Below are positions 15,695 through 24,872 of a stretch of 64,000 nt of DNA, piece after piece. Numbering within the stretch: the first letter of the stretch is position 1; each line of letters starts with the position of its first letter. The translations under genes were made by a program, and so were the position numbers. Origin of the DNA: Phytoactinopolyspora mesophila (lineage in GTDB: Bacteria > Actinomycetota > Actinomycetes > Jiangellales > Jiangellaceae); NCBI RefSeq assembly GCF_010122465.1, contig NZ_WLZY01000006.1, positions 338,419 to 402,418 on the forward strand, written 5' to 3'. Below the pieces are notes generated by a model. It made no database searches. It was not told the DNA's origin and worked only from the letters and a program-made list of their open reading frames with translations.

Positions 15695-16639
15695 ATGCCG
15701 ACACCGGTGATCCTTGACGTCGATCCTGGCCACGACGACGCTATGGCGATTCTCCTGGCGCGGGCCGACCCGCGCGTCGACCTGCTGGCTCTCACTGTGG
15801 TCGCCGGCAACCAGACGCTCGACAAGTGCGCACTCAACGCCCGGCGCGTTTGCACCATCGCTGGCATCGACGACGTTCCGATCGCTGCCGGCGCTGATGG
15901 TCCTCTGGCCCGGTCGCTGCGTATCGCTGACGACGTGCACGGGGCGTCCGGCCTCGACGGTCCGCAGTTCGGCAAGCCCGAGGTGGACCTCGATGACCGG
16001 CACGCGGTTGAGCTCATCTACGACACCCTGCGTGCCCATCCCGAGCCGGTCACTCTGATCCCCACCGGCCCGTTGACCAATATCGCGCTGCTGTTGCGCG
16101 AGCACCCGGACGTGCGGGGCCGGATTCACGAGATCGTGCTCATGGGCGGCTCCACCGGGCGCGGCAACGTCACCCCGTACGCGGAGGCGAATATCTACGT
16201 CGACCCGGAGGCCGCGGCCGAGGTCTTCGAGTCTGGTCTGGATATCACCATGGTGGGCCTCAATGTCACTCACCAGGCCCTGGTCACCGGCGATGTGGTG
16301 GCCCGGCTGCGGGAGATCGGCACGCCGTTGGCCGACACCTGCGTGCAGATGATGACCTTTTTCGGGTCGACCTACCGGGAGTTGTGGGGCATGCCGGCAC
16401 CCCCGTTGCACGACCCGGTCGCGGTGGCCCGAGTGATCGACCCATCACTGGTGCGGTGTGTGGACGCCCCGGTGCGGATCGAGACACGCGGTGAGTACAC
16501 CGCTGGTGCCACCGTGACCGACCTGCACCATCTGTCCGGACGTCCGGACAACGCGCGGGTGGCTGTCGAACTCGATCAGCCGCGGTTCTGGGACCTGATG
16601 ATCGACGCGGTCGCCGACTATCCCGCAAATTTGGCCTAG
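15695..16639 (+). CDS. Inosine-uridine preferring nucleoside hydrolase
   Basis: A 314-residue enzyme that splits N-glycosidic bonds of ribonucleosides to base and ribose. The calcium-binding motif DVDPGHDD (residues 8-15) is intact. Further family segments are VAGNQTLDKC, IPTGPLTNIALLL, EIVLMGGSTGRGNV, EANIYVDPEAAAEVF (substrate loop) and PLHDPVAV with the catalytic Asp/His area. The ATG at 15695 is preceded by GGGGAG. It is the last gene of the LacI-controlled operon and the main reason to suspect a nucleoside-like substrate. Confidence 0.92.
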   Translation: MPTPVILDVDPGHDDAMAILLARADPRVDLLALTVVAGNQTLDKCALNARRVCTIAGIDDVPIAAGADGPLARSLRIADDVHGASGLDGPQFGKPEVDLDDRHAVELIYDTLRAHPEPVTLIPTGPLTNIALLLREHPDVRGRIHEIVLMGGSTGRGNVTPYAEANIYVDPEAAAEVFESGLDITMVGLNVTHQALVTGDVVARLREIGTPLADTCVQMMTFFGSTYRELWGMPAPPLHDPVAVARVIDPSLVRCVDAPVRIETRGEYTAGATVTDLHHLSGRPDNARVAVELDQPRFWDLMIDAVADYPANLA

Positions 16640-16657
16640 ACCACTTTGGCCTAGACC
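16630..16657 (+). repeat. 15-bp-period tandem duplication at the nucleoside hydrolase stop
   Basis: TTTGGCCTAGACC occurs twice (16630-16642 and 16645-16657). The first copy contains the TAG stop. It is probably a replication-slippage duplication. Confidence 0.7.
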
Positions 16658-16765
16658 GGTACACTCCAGGGCACGTTGATCAACTGCCCGCCCACGACGT
16701 CCTCCGGCGCTCGCTTGAGTTCCAGGTGCGCAAGAGACGTTCATGACTGGTTGGAGTGAGTGCGA

Positions 16766-18019
16766 ATGACGATTCCTCGAGGGCTGCGGCGCAACGTGCG
16801 TGCGGCGGTGGCGGTGTCGGCCGGTGCGTTGCTCGTGGCGGGCCTCGCCGCGACCGGCGCCCAGGCCGCGGACCCGGCCGTGGGTCACAGCGGACCGGAG
16901 TTCCAGGAGACGCGCCCGATAGCGCCCGGCGTACAACACCAGCGCTTCGAGATGTTCGACGCGGCGGGAGACCGGGTCGAGGGAAACCTGCTGAAGGTGA
17001 ACCTCAAGAACCCCAATGTCACCCTCGATCTGCTGTATCCAGGTGTCGTCTCCGCCCGCCAGCCGTTGACGACGCTGGCCGGGAATCAGGGCGCGGTGGC
17101 CGGGGTGAACGGCGACTTCTTCGACGTGGGCGGCACCTCGGAGACCGACGGCAGCAACGCTCCGGTCGGAGCGGCAATGGCCGCCGGGCAGGACCTCACC
17201 GGTGCGGTTCCGCTGGGTCAGCGATGGGGCCCGCCGCTCGCCCCCGAGACCACACATGTGAAAACCGTCTTCGGTGTCAGCGAACATGGTGGGCAGGTCG
17301 CTGAACTCTCCTTGGAAGGGAAGCTGACCACCCCTGCCGGCGTTCGGGAGCTCGACGCGCTCAACCAGTACGCGATCAAGGTAGGCGGCGTCGGAGTCTT
17401 CACGCCGGTTTGGGGTGTGGCCGATCGCCGGCGGGCGACGTGTGGCACGGACACCGTCCGGAACGCTCCGTGCAGTGAAGAGACCATCGAGGTCGTGGTC
17501 ACGGACAATGTCGTCACCGAGGTGCACGATGAGCCTCGGGCCGGCGCGATCGCCGAGAACAGCTTCGTCCTGGTGGGGCGTGAGGCAGGCGCCGGAAGCC
17601 TCGAACACCTGGCGCCGGGCGACCCCGTCGAGATCGAGTACGGACTCGTGCCGAACGTCGAGGCGAGCTTCGACTTCGCCATCGGGGGCACCCCCATCCT
17701 CCGCGAAGGACAACCCCTCGCCGGTCTGCAAACCGGTGTGCGTGAGCCCCGGACGGCGGCGGGCGCAGCGGCGGACGGCTCCACGATCTATTTGGTCACC
17801 ATCGACGGACGGCAGGATCACAGTGCCGGGATCTCGATTCACGACCTGGCCGTGCTGATGAGCGATCTCGGAGCCGATTCCGCGGTGAACCTCGACGGCG
17901 GTGGCTCCACCACCATGGTGGCGCGAGAGCGGGGCAGCAGTTCGGTCAGCGTGATCAACTCGCCGTCGGGCGGGCAGCAGACGCCGGTACCGAACGGAAT
18001 CGGCATCTTCGCCCGCTGA
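16766..18019 (+). CDS. Secreted phosphodiester glycosidase family protein (NAGPA/DUF2233)
   Basis: A 417-residue exported protein. I choose the ATG at 16766 because GGAG (16753-16756) is spaced correctly for it; the GTG at 16760 is too close. The signal peptide ends AQA near residue 34. The NAGPA-like domain shows AGVNGDFFDVGG (about 112), FAIGGTPIL (about 307), TIYLVTIDGRQ and AVNLDGGGSTTMV (about 375). The family removes N-acetylglucosamine from phosphodiesters; in bacteria some act on wall teichoic or sugar-phosphate polymers. It probably acts on cell-wall glycopolymers. The last codons lie in a large hairpin. Confidence 0.85.
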   Translation: MTIPRGLRRNVRAAVAVSAGALLVAGLAATGAQAADPAVGHSGPEFQETRPIAPGVQHQRFEMFDAAGDRVEGNLLKVNLKNPNVTLDLLYPGVVSARQPLTTLAGNQGAVAGVNGDFFDVGGTSETDGSNAPVGAAMAAGQDLTGAVPLGQRWGPPLAPETTHVKTVFGVSEHGGQVAELSLEGKLTTPAGVRELDALNQYAIKVGGVGVFTPVWGVADRRRATCGTDTVRNAPCSEETIEVVVTDNVVTEVHDEPRAGAIAENSFVLVGREAGAGSLEHLAPGDPVEIEYGLVPNVEASFDFAIGGTPILREGQPLAGLQTGVREPRTAAGAAADGSTIYLVTIDGRQDHSAGISIHDLAVLMSDLGADSAVNLDGGGSTTMVARERGSSSVSVINSPSGGQQTPVPNGIGIFAR

Positions 18020-18066
18020 TCATTGGCTTTTCACCCCCGGATTCGGGGGTGAAAAGCCAATGATCA
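18017..18066. terminator. 23-bp perfect hairpin beginning at the stop codon
   Basis: Arms 18017-18039 and 18044-18066 are fully complementary with a 4-nt loop GATT. The left arm begins with the stop codon TGA (TGATCATTGGCTTTTCACCC...). TTGGCTTTT also gives T/A tracts, so it can terminate in both directions. A near-copy follows vapC at 38622-38679. Confidence 0.85.
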
Positions 18067-18103
18067 CCGGGGTGTGCGGGAGCGCACGTAGACTGGTTGC
18101 GAT

Positions 18104-19294
18104 ATGTCGGAGCGACAGGTTTATCTCGACCATGCAGCGACGAGCCCCATCCTTCCCGAGGTCATCGAGGTCGTCGCGGAGGTGATGGCTACCGTCGGCA
18201 ACCCATCGTCGTTGCACGCTGCTGGGCGTCAGGCTCGCAAGATAGTCGAGGAATCCCGCGAGACCGTGGCCGGTGCGCTGGGCGCGCGGCCGAGCGAGGT
18301 TGTGTTCACCTCCGGGGGCACGGAGGCGGACAACCTCGCCGTCAAGGGGCTGTACTGGTCCAGGCGGGCGGCCGATCCGCGCCGGGTACGCATCCTCGCC
18401 TCGGCGGTCGAACATCACGCCGTGATGGATGCCGTGCAGTGGCTGGGGGAGGCCCAGGGGGCCGAGGTCGAATGGCTGCCGGTCGATGCTCACGGCGCGC
18501 TCGAGGTGGCGGCGCTGCGAGAAGCGGTCGCCCGCGAGCCCGAGTCGGTAGCCCTGATCACGGTGATGTGGGCCAACAACGAGATCGGCACTGTGCAACC
18601 GATCGACCAGATCGTCCCCATCGCAGCCGAGTACGGCATCCCCGTGCATTCCGATGCCGTCCAGGTTGTCGGGCACCTGCCGGTCGACTTCTCGGCCAGC
18701 GGGCTGGACACGCTGACCATCAGTGGGCACAAGATCGGCGGGCCGATCGGTGTCGGCGCGCTTCTGGTGCGCCGCGAGATCGAGTTGACACCCGTACAGC
18801 ATGGCGGCGGCCAGGAACGCGACGTCCGCTCCGGCACGCTGGACGCGCCCTCATTTGCCGGCCTGGCCACCGCGGTGGACGCTGCCGCCGGGAACATCGC
18901 GGCGCGAGCTGAACACCTGGGTCAGTTGCGTGACCTGCTGGCCCAGGGTGTGCTGTCGGCCGTACCGGACGCGGTCCGAAACGGCGTCCCGGACCGGTCG
19001 CTGCCCAGCATTGCGCACTTCTCATTCCCCGGTTGTGATGGCGACTCGCTGCTGCTGTTACTCGACGCCGCGGGGATCCACTGTTCGACGGGCAGCGCAT
19101 GTACGGCAGGCGTGCAGCAGCCGTCGCACGTACTCTTGGCGATGGGCGTCGATCCGGAAGTCGCGCGAGATTCATTGCGTTTCTCTCTGGGGCACACGTC
19201 CACCCGGGCCGACGTCGAGGCCCTGATCGAGTCGATCGGCCCCGCCGTGTCGCGGGCCCGGAAGGCTGGATTGTCAGGTACCAGCAAGCGATGA
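18104..19294 (+). CDS. iscS: Cysteine desulfurase
   Basis: A 396-residue PLP enzyme that takes sulfur from cysteine and hands it to MnmA and other acceptors. [15 protein letters not shown] is the standard N-terminus. The PLP lysine is Lys210 in SGHKIGG. The persulfide cysteine lies in [10 protein letters not shown] (Cys333, with Cys327 nearby). The short active-site loop, GSACTAG directly followed by QPSHVL, and the pairing with mnmA 10 bp downstream fit a tRNA-thiolation sulfur donor. Confidence 0.93.
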   Translation: MSERQVYLDHAATSPILPEVIEVVAEVMATVGNPSSLHAAGRQARKIVEESRETVAGALGARPSEVVFTSGGTEADNLAVKGLYWSRRAADPRRVRILASAVEHHAVMDAVQWLGEAQGAEVEWLPVDAHGALEVAALREAVAREPESVALITVMWANNEIGTVQPIDQIVPIAAEYGIPVHSDAVQVVGHLPVDFSASGLDTLTISGHKIGGPIGVGALLVRREIELTPVQHGGGQERDVRSGTLDAPSFAGLATAVDAAAGNIAARAEHLGQLRDLLAQGVLSAVPDAVRNGVPDRSLPSIAHFSFPGCDGDSLLLLLDAAGIHCSTGSACTAGVQQPSHVLLAMGVDPEVARDSLRFSLGHTSTRADVEALIESIGPAVSRARKAGLSGTSKR

Positions 19295-19304
19295 TGAGGT
19301 AACG

Positions 19305-20396
19305 ATGCGAGTCTTGGCGGCGATGTCCGGCGGCGTGGATTCCGCCGTGGCGGCGGCGCGTATGGTTGATGCCGGACATGACGTGACGGGCGTTCATCTT
19401 GCGCTGTCGTCCAATCCGAAGTCGTTCCGCACCGGCGCCCGGGGTTGCTGCACGCTGGAGGACTCCCGCGACGCACGCCGGGCGGCAGACGTGTTGAACA
19501 TTCCGTTCTACGTCTGGGACCTCGCCGAGCGGTTCCGGGCCGATGTGGTCGACGACTTCGTCGCCGAGTACGCCGCCGGCCGCACCCCCAACCCATGCCT
19601 GCGCTGCAATGAGAAGATCAAGTTCGCCGCGGTCTTGGACCGGGCGTTGGCGCTGGGGTTCGACGCCGTGTGTACCGGCCACTACGCCCGCGTTGTCGAC
19701 GGCCCGGACGGACGCGAGCTACATCGCGCCGTCGATCCGGAGAAAGACCAGTCATACGTGCTGGGAGTCCTGACGGCCGCACAGCTGGCCCATGCCATGT
19801 TCCCGCTGGGCGACACCGAGAAGACCGACGTCCGGGTCGAGGCCGAGCGGCGTGGTCTCGCGGTAGCGAGGAAACCGGACAGTCACGACATCTGCTTCAT
19901 CGCCGACGGCGATACCGCCGGGTTCCTCCGGGGGCAGCTCGGTGAAGCTCCGGGCGAGGTGGTCGACACGTCGGGAGAGGTGGTCGGCAGCCACGACGGA
20001 ACCTACGGCTTCACCATCGGCCAGCGCAAAGGTCTGCGTATCGGCACTCCGGCGCCGGACGGGCGGCCGCGCTATGTGCTGGACATCTCGCCGGTGGACC
20101 GCACGGTCACGGTGGGAGCACGCGAGGAGCTGGCGGTGGATGAGCTGGTAGGCGTATCGCCACGGTGGTGCGGGCCGGCTCCGGACGGTGTCGTCGAATG
20201 TGCCGCTCAGTTCCGTGCTCACGGCGAGGCGGTTCCGGCGCGAGCTGATGTGTCCGACGAAATACTCACGGTTCGTTTCAGCGTGCCGCAAGAAGGTGTG
20301 GCCCCGGGACAGGCCATCGTCCTCTATGACGGTGACCGGGTCATCGGCTCGGCCACGATCGATCGGACGTCGGCGCGGGCGGCGTCACCCGCCTGA
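19305..20396 (+). CDS. mnmA: tRNA-specific 2-thiouridylase
   Basis: A 363-residue enzyme that thiolates U34 of Lys/Glu/Gln tRNAs using ATP and sulfur from the upstream desulfurase. The PP-loop SGGVDS is at residues 8-13. The catalytic pair is Cys98 (NPCLRCNE) and Cys197 (SHDICFI). [12 protein letters not shown] and the C-terminal beta-barrel are as expected, and the length is normal. The ATG is 10 bp after the desulfurase stop, with GAGGT as RBS, so the two form an operon. Confidence 0.95.
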   Translation: MRVLAAMSGGVDSAVAAARMVDAGHDVTGVHLALSSNPKSFRTGARGCCTLEDSRDARRAADVLNIPFYVWDLAERFRADVVDDFVAEYAAGRTPNPCLRCNEKIKFAAVLDRALALGFDAVCTGHYARVVDGPDGRELHRAVDPEKDQSYVLGVLTAAQLAHAMFPLGDTEKTDVRVEAERRGLAVARKPDSHDICFIADGDTAGFLRGQLGEAPGEVVDTSGEVVGSHDGTYGFTIGQRKGLRIGTPAPDGRPRYVLDISPVDRTVTVGAREELAVDELVGVSPRWCGPAPDGVVECAAQFRAHGEAVPARADVSDEILTVRFSVPQEGVAPGQAIVLYDGDRVIGSATIDRTSARAASPA

Positions 20397-20493
20397 CGGC
20401 TCGGGTCGTCGTTCCTCGACCGCGCTTGGCGTCGTAGGTGAATACGCACCACAGCCGAGCCGGCCGGGCCTACGCTGCGGCTAGGATCGCCAG

Positions 20494-21744
20494 ATGATCC
20501 GCTCTGTGGCATTCCCGCGGGTGCCGGCGCCGGTGCAGGATGTGTTGCTCGCGGTGTTCGTCACGGTGATGCAAGTCCAGGGCACCTATCGGGTCTCGGG
20601 GACATCCGAGGTGGTGTCCAGGCCGCTGGCTGACTTCGGTCACCTGGGGCTGGTGCTGCTGGTCCTCAGCGGCGCCGTCCTGGCGGCGCGCCGTCGGTGG
20701 CCGGCAGTCGTGTTTGTGGTCACCGCCTCCATCAGCCTTACGTACTTCGCCATCGGCTTCCCCGACGGGCCCGGATGGCTCAGTCTGTTCATCGCCATCT
20801 ACACGCTGACCGCCTATGGCGACGGCCGCCGCTCACTGCGGATCGCAGCGGGCGGCATTGCCGTGCTGGCTACCGGATGGCTGGTCGCGGCGGCCGACAT
20901 CGAACCTGAAGCGGCAATAGGGTGGGTGTTCTTCCGGATCGGGGCGTCGATCATGGCGGCCGCGCTGGGAGAATCGATCCGGTCGCGGAGGGTCATCGCG
21001 GCTGAGGCCGTGGACCGAGCCGAACGCGCGGAGCGTGGCCGGGAAGAGGAGGCGGTGCGCCGGGTGAACGCGGAGCGGATCCGGATCGCCCGGGAGGTCC
21101 ACGACACCGTTGCTCACGCCATCGCGATCATCAACGTGCAGGCCGGAGTCACGGCGCACGTGTTGGACAAACGGCCTGAGCGAGTTCGCGAGACTCTCTT
21201 GACCATCGAACAGACCAGCGCCCAGGCGCTGCAAGAGATGCGAGCGGTGCTCGGAGTGTTGTGTGACGCCGACGACGCCCGGGCGCCGAAACCTGGACTG
21301 GACCAGGTCGAGGCGCTCACCGCCATGGCCCGGGAGAGCGGCCTCGATCTCAAGCTCGAGATGACCTCGCCGCCGGTGCCGTTGCCCAGTGCCGTCGATT
21401 CCGCCGCCTATCGCATCCTCCAGGAGTCCGTCACCAACGTGATCCGTCATGCCGGAGGCGCGCGGGTGACGATCTCGGTCCGATTCGACGAGGAGTCGCT
21501 CGAACTCCGGGTCACCGACAACGGGCCCGGCGCCGGTGATTGGCCCGGTGGGGGTGTGCGCCACAACCAGCCGGACGGGCTGTCCACGACCGGCCGGGGC
21601 ATCATCGGGATGCGCCAGCGATGCGAACTCCTGGGCGGTCATCTCGACGTGGGGCCGCGCCCCGGTGGCGGATTCGAGGTCCGGGCAAGTCTTCCGCTGA
21701 CCGGGACGGGGATGAACGCCGGTGCCGAGTCGGTGACGCAATGA
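20494..21744 (+). CDS. NarL-type sensor histidine kinase
   Basis: A 416-residue membrane kinase. The N-terminal third has four or five hydrophobic segments with short loops, so the stimulus is probably sensed in the membrane. The HisKA_3 box is REVHDTVAHA with phospho-acceptor His203, followed by a dimerisation helix. The HATPase domain has ESVTNVIRHAGG (N box), VTDNGPG (G1) and GRGIIGMRQR (G2). The stop overlaps the response regulator start by ATGA. From the DesK/NarL family pattern it should phosphorylate the next gene product. Confidence 0.92.
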   Translation: MIRSVAFPRVPAPVQDVLLAVFVTVMQVQGTYRVSGTSEVVSRPLADFGHLGLVLLVLSGAVLAARRRWPAVVFVVTASISLTYFAIGFPDGPGWLSLFIAIYTLTAYGDGRRSLRIAAGGIAVLATGWLVAAADIEPEAAIGWVFFRIGASIMAAALGESIRSRRVIAAEAVDRAERAERGREEEAVRRVNAERIRIAREVHDTVAHAIAIINVQAGVTAHVLDKRPERVRETLLTIEQTSAQALQEMRAVLGVLCDADDARAPKPGLDQVEALTAMARESGLDLKLEMTSPPVPLPSAVDSAAYRILQESVTNVIRHAGGARVTISVRFDEESLELRVTDNGPGAGDWPGGGVRHNQPDGLSTTGRGIIGMRQRCELLGGHLDVGPRPGGGFEVRASLPLTGTGMNAGAESVTQ

Positions 21745-22433
21745 ACGCCTCGCCCCTGCCCGAGCGTGCGCCGATCAAGGTACTCCTGGCGGACGATCAG
21801 GCACTGGTGCGAGCCGGGTTCAAGGTATTGCTCGATGTCGAGGACGAGATCACCGTGGTGGGAGAGGCCGTCAACGGCTCCGAAGCGGTGGAGCTTGCCC
21901 GGGCAACCCGGCCCGATGTGGTCTTGATGGACATTCGGATGCCAGGGCTGGACGGTATCAAAGCCACTGAGCAGATCGCCGGGATACGTGGCCTCGAACA
22001 CGTCAGGGTGCTGATCTTGACGACCTACGACACGGATGCGTATGTATTCGGGGCGCTGCAGGCCGGCGCGAGTGGATTCCTCCTCAAGGACGCCGGGCCC
22101 GCCGAATTGCTACACGCCATCAGGGTGATCGCGGCAGGCGATGCGCTGCTCGCTCCGCGGATCACGCGCCGTCTGATCGGGCAGTTCGCCGCCGTGCGGT
22201 CGGCCAATCGGGTCGCCGAGGAACGCCTTGCGGTGCTGACTCCGCGAGAGCGTGAGGTCCTGATGCTGGTGGGCCAGGGGCTGAACAACGCCGAGATCGC
22301 CGCGGAGTTGCACTTGAGCCCGGCCACCGCGCGTACCCACGTCAGCCACGCGATGGTGAAACTCGGTGCGCGGGACCGGGCTCAACTTGTGGTCATCGCC
22401 TACCGGACAGGGCTGGTCAGCGCGCAACCATAA
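21741..22433 (+). CDS. NarL/LuxR-type response regulator
   Basis: A 230-residue regulator partnered with the overlapping kinase gene. The receiver domain has the acidic pair DDQ near residues 18-19, the phospho-acceptor Asp64 (VLMDIRMPG), the Thr in LTTYD and Lys in FLLKDAG. The LuxR helix-turn-helix is LTPREREVLMLVGQGLNNAE and onward. The ATG at 21741 is coupled to the kinase stop; longer frames inside the kinase gene are rejected. Targets are unknown. Confidence 0.93.
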   Translation: MNASPLPERAPIKVLLADDQALVRAGFKVLLDVEDEITVVGEAVNGSEAVELARATRPDVVLMDIRMPGLDGIKATEQIAGIRGLEHVRVLILTTYDTDAYVFGALQAGASGFLLKDAGPAELLHAIRVIAAGDALLAPRITRRLIGQFAAVRSANRVAEERLAVLTPREREVLMLVGQGLNNAEIAAELHLSPATARTHVSHAMVKLGARDRAQLVVIAYRTGLVSAQP

Positions 22434-22464
22434 CGTGGAAGCGCCATCGGGCCGGCGGCCGGGA

Positions 22465-23799
22465 CTACCGGGTGTTGGTGGACTCGGGAAGGAAATACGT
22501 CCGGATGGTGACCTGGCCGCCCGGTGGCAGCCGGTAGGTGTCCCACCAGATCTCCGAGTCGGTCTGCCAGGACGGGTCGCCCGCCGGTATCCCCTGGACG
22601 TCGACCACCTGGAACGGGTTGCCCTGGACGTGAATCGGGTGCTGGACGTCGTCGTCGTTGACGAATGTCCATTCCTCTACCGTGCCGGCGGTGGCGAGGG
22701 TGCCGAGCCGGTTCTTCTCGACATGCCGGCCGTCGATCACGATGCGAGGTGTCCCCGTGTCGTGCTCGCTGGGCGTGGTTCCGACGCGCAGCGTGCGGCG
22801 GGTCATGATGGGACCGGCCGGAAAGGCCGGCGACTCGACCAGTTGCCTCGGTAGCCGGTTGAAGACCGGTCTACCCTCGACCGTCATCGTGGCCAGCAGG
22901 GCGGTTGGCTGGGCTGATCCGGGGTGGCGGGTGTTGTAGGCCTCGGCGTAGACGCGATACCGTCCCGGCTTGGTGGCGCGGATCAGGAGTTCGGCGCGGT
23001 TGCCCGGGCTGAGCATGATCGACTGTGCCGGGCGGGTGTGTGTGAACGGTATCCCGTCCTGCCCGATCTGGTGGAGTGTGTGTCCCTCGACGTGCAACCA
23101 CATCTCGCGGTGCGGTTCGGCATTGAGGATTCGCCAGCGCTGGATTTCGCCCGGCTGGATGTCGATGTCGGGAAGGACCTGGCCGTTCACGGTAGCGGTG
23201 AGCGCCGTCGGCATGCTCGGCCGGGGAGCCAGTCGATGCGTTCCATCGGCCGGCGGTGGTGGGGGCGGCGGAGCGGTGGCACCGGCGGCCTCGTACGTAG
23301 ATCCGCGCAAGATCATGATTCGGTCGCGCGCGCCGGCGATGCCGGGGACCTGGTCGATATCGCCTTCGACGACCACCACACCCGGCAGGCCCAGCCAGGA
23401 CCTGCGGGTGGAGCTGGCGTGGAAGCGCGGGTGCGGCCAATGCAAGCCGGCCGGATGATCAGCGGGAACTGTATAAGTGTGCTGCTGTCCAGGGCCGGTG
23501 GCGGACGGGGACTCGGCACGCAACCGGACTCGGTCACCACAAGACACCCGGACGATCTGGCTCGGCACAGTGTGCTCCGAGGCACTGATGTCGGTTGGCG
23601 GCAGCGTGTATTCGAGGACGCCACCCATGCTCTGGACCACGGCAATCTCCTGCAGCGGCTGGCCGACGGCCGGGATGCCGGTGTATACCGAGCGGGGGTT
23701 TTCGAGCGCAGTCGCGCCGCTGCGTGGCGGTGGAACGAAGTCCAGCGCCTGGGGCCGCTTGGGCGTGCCGGTGCGACGTGAATTGGTGGTGATCGCCAT
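22465..23799 (-). CDS. Multicopper-oxidase-fold protein lacking most copper motifs
   Basis: A 444-residue three-cupredoxin-domain protein. Domain organisation is recognisable: PSQIVRVSCGDRVRLR, AGLHWPHPRFHASSTRR (where WYHSH-type ligands belong), LPGVVVVEG, then RWRILNAEPHREMWLHVEGH and HPIHVQGNPFQVV. The first HxHG motif is absent, the second is altered, and the chain ends at TIRTYFLPESTNTR, before the HCHxxxH motif that completes the type 1 and trinuclear sites. A poly-Pro linker lies near residue 180. No signal peptide is evident. It is probably not an active oxidase. Confidence 0.75.
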   Translation of the reverse strand: MAITTNSRRTGTPKRPQALDFVPPPRSGATALENPRSVYTGIPAVGQPLQEIAVVQSMGGVLEYTLPPTDISASEHTVPSQIVRVSCGDRVRLRAESPSATGPGQQHTYTVPADHPAGLHWPHPRFHASSTRRSWLGLPGVVVVEGDIDQVPGIAGARDRIMILRGSTYEAAGATAPPPPPPPADGTHRLAPRPSMPTALTATVNGQVLPDIDIQPGEIQRWRILNAEPHREMWLHVEGHTLHQIGQDGIPFTHTRPAQSIMLSPGNRAELLIRATKPGRYRVYAEAYNTRHPGSAQPTALLATMTVEGRPVFNRLPRQLVESPAFPAGPIMTRRTLRVGTTPSEHDTGTPRIVIDGRHVEKNRLGTLATAGTVEEWTFVNDDDVQHPIHVQGNPFQVVDVQGIPAGDPSWQTDSEIWWDTYRLPPGGQVTIRTYFLPESTNTR

Positions 23800-24067
23800 G
23801 GAGTTCCCCTCAGAAATCGTGTCCCTGACGGACGTTAACAGTCATAGGGAAAAGACGTGGTGCTTTTTGCCGATCACGACTGGTGAATGTCGCCTCGGTT
23901 TAGGCGGTTGTCATATGAAATGCGCGGAGCGGCCTTCGGGAGCGCGTTGATTCGCCACTGATGGGCCGCGAAGGTTCCGTCTGCTGGATCCGCTCGGCCC
24001 ACCCGCTATGTTGGTTGACGCGCGGATCAAGCAGGCAGCTGCGTCATGCTGCCGGGAAGGCGAGCCC

Positions 24068-24856
24068 ATGATCGAGTCGAGTTTCTACGTCCCGACCGGC
24101 GAGGGTGGTTTCCGCTCCACCCCGGCCACTACCAGCCCGTGGAGCAAGGACGAACAACACGGCGGTCCGGTCGCGGCTTTGCTGGCCCGCGCGGTTGAGC
24201 AGTGTGAGCCGACCGATCACAAGGTGATCTCCAGAGTCACCGTGGACTTCCTCAGCACGGTCCCACAGGGCGAGGCGGTGGTGTCGGCCCGCGTCGCACG
24301 TCGCGGTCGCCGGGTCGAACTGCTCGAAGCCGACATCGAAGCGGATGGCCGCATCGTGGCCGTTGCCCGTGCTTGGCGCATTGACAGCCGCCCGGAGAGT
24401 ACGCCGCCTATCGGGATAGTGAAGGAGCTGCCCAGCATTCCGCCGGCCGCTCGGCCGCAGGACTTCCCGGGACTCAACCATGAGTGGGGCTATGCAAAGG
24501 CCATCGACTGGCGATTCGTGACCGGCGCGTTCGACCAGCTGGGCGCCGTCTCGGTATGGACACGAGTGGCACCGTCACTGGTGCCCGGTGAGGAACCGAC
24601 CGGGCTGCAGCGAATGATGATCGTCGCGGATTCGGCCAACGGCCTCTCGGCCGAACTCGAGTTCACGAGATGGCTGTTCGTCCCGACGTCGCTCGCGTTG
24701 ACCGTACATCGTCAACTCGAAGGCGAGTGGATGTTGCTCGACGCCCACAGCCGGATCGGCTCGAGCGGTCTGGGCCTGAGCCACGCTGAGATCGCCGACT
24801 CCACGGGCCCGGTGGGTATGGTGACGCAATCGCTGTTCGTCGCGCCGCGTGCATGA
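24068..24856 (+). CDS. Acyl-CoA thioesterase-like protein (double hotdog)
   Basis: A 262-residue cytosolic protein with two hotdog halves. The first half carries the TesB-like segment EQHGGPVAALLARAVEQ, with HGG as the acyl-binding helix start, and ISRVTVDFLSTVPQGEAVVSARVARRGRRVELLEADIEADGR. The ATG at 24068 follows GGGAAGG. The family usually hydrolyses medium- or long-chain acyl-CoA, but catalytic residues are not obvious and actinobacteria have many uncharacterised members. It is convergent with the acyl-CoA synthetase-like gene. Confidence 0.7.
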   Translation: MIESSFYVPTGEGGFRSTPATTSPWSKDEQHGGPVAALLARAVEQCEPTDHKVISRVTVDFLSTVPQGEAVVSARVARRGRRVELLEADIEADGRIVAVARAWRIDSRPESTPPIGIVKELPSIPPAARPQDFPGLNHEWGYAKAIDWRFVTGAFDQLGAVSVWTRVAPSLVPGEEPTGLQRMMIVADSANGLSAELEFTRWLFVPTSLALTVHRQLEGEWMLLDAHSRIGSSGLGLSHAEIADSTGPVGMVTQSLFVAPRA

Positions 24857-24872
24857 CGGGCCGGCTCTTCAC

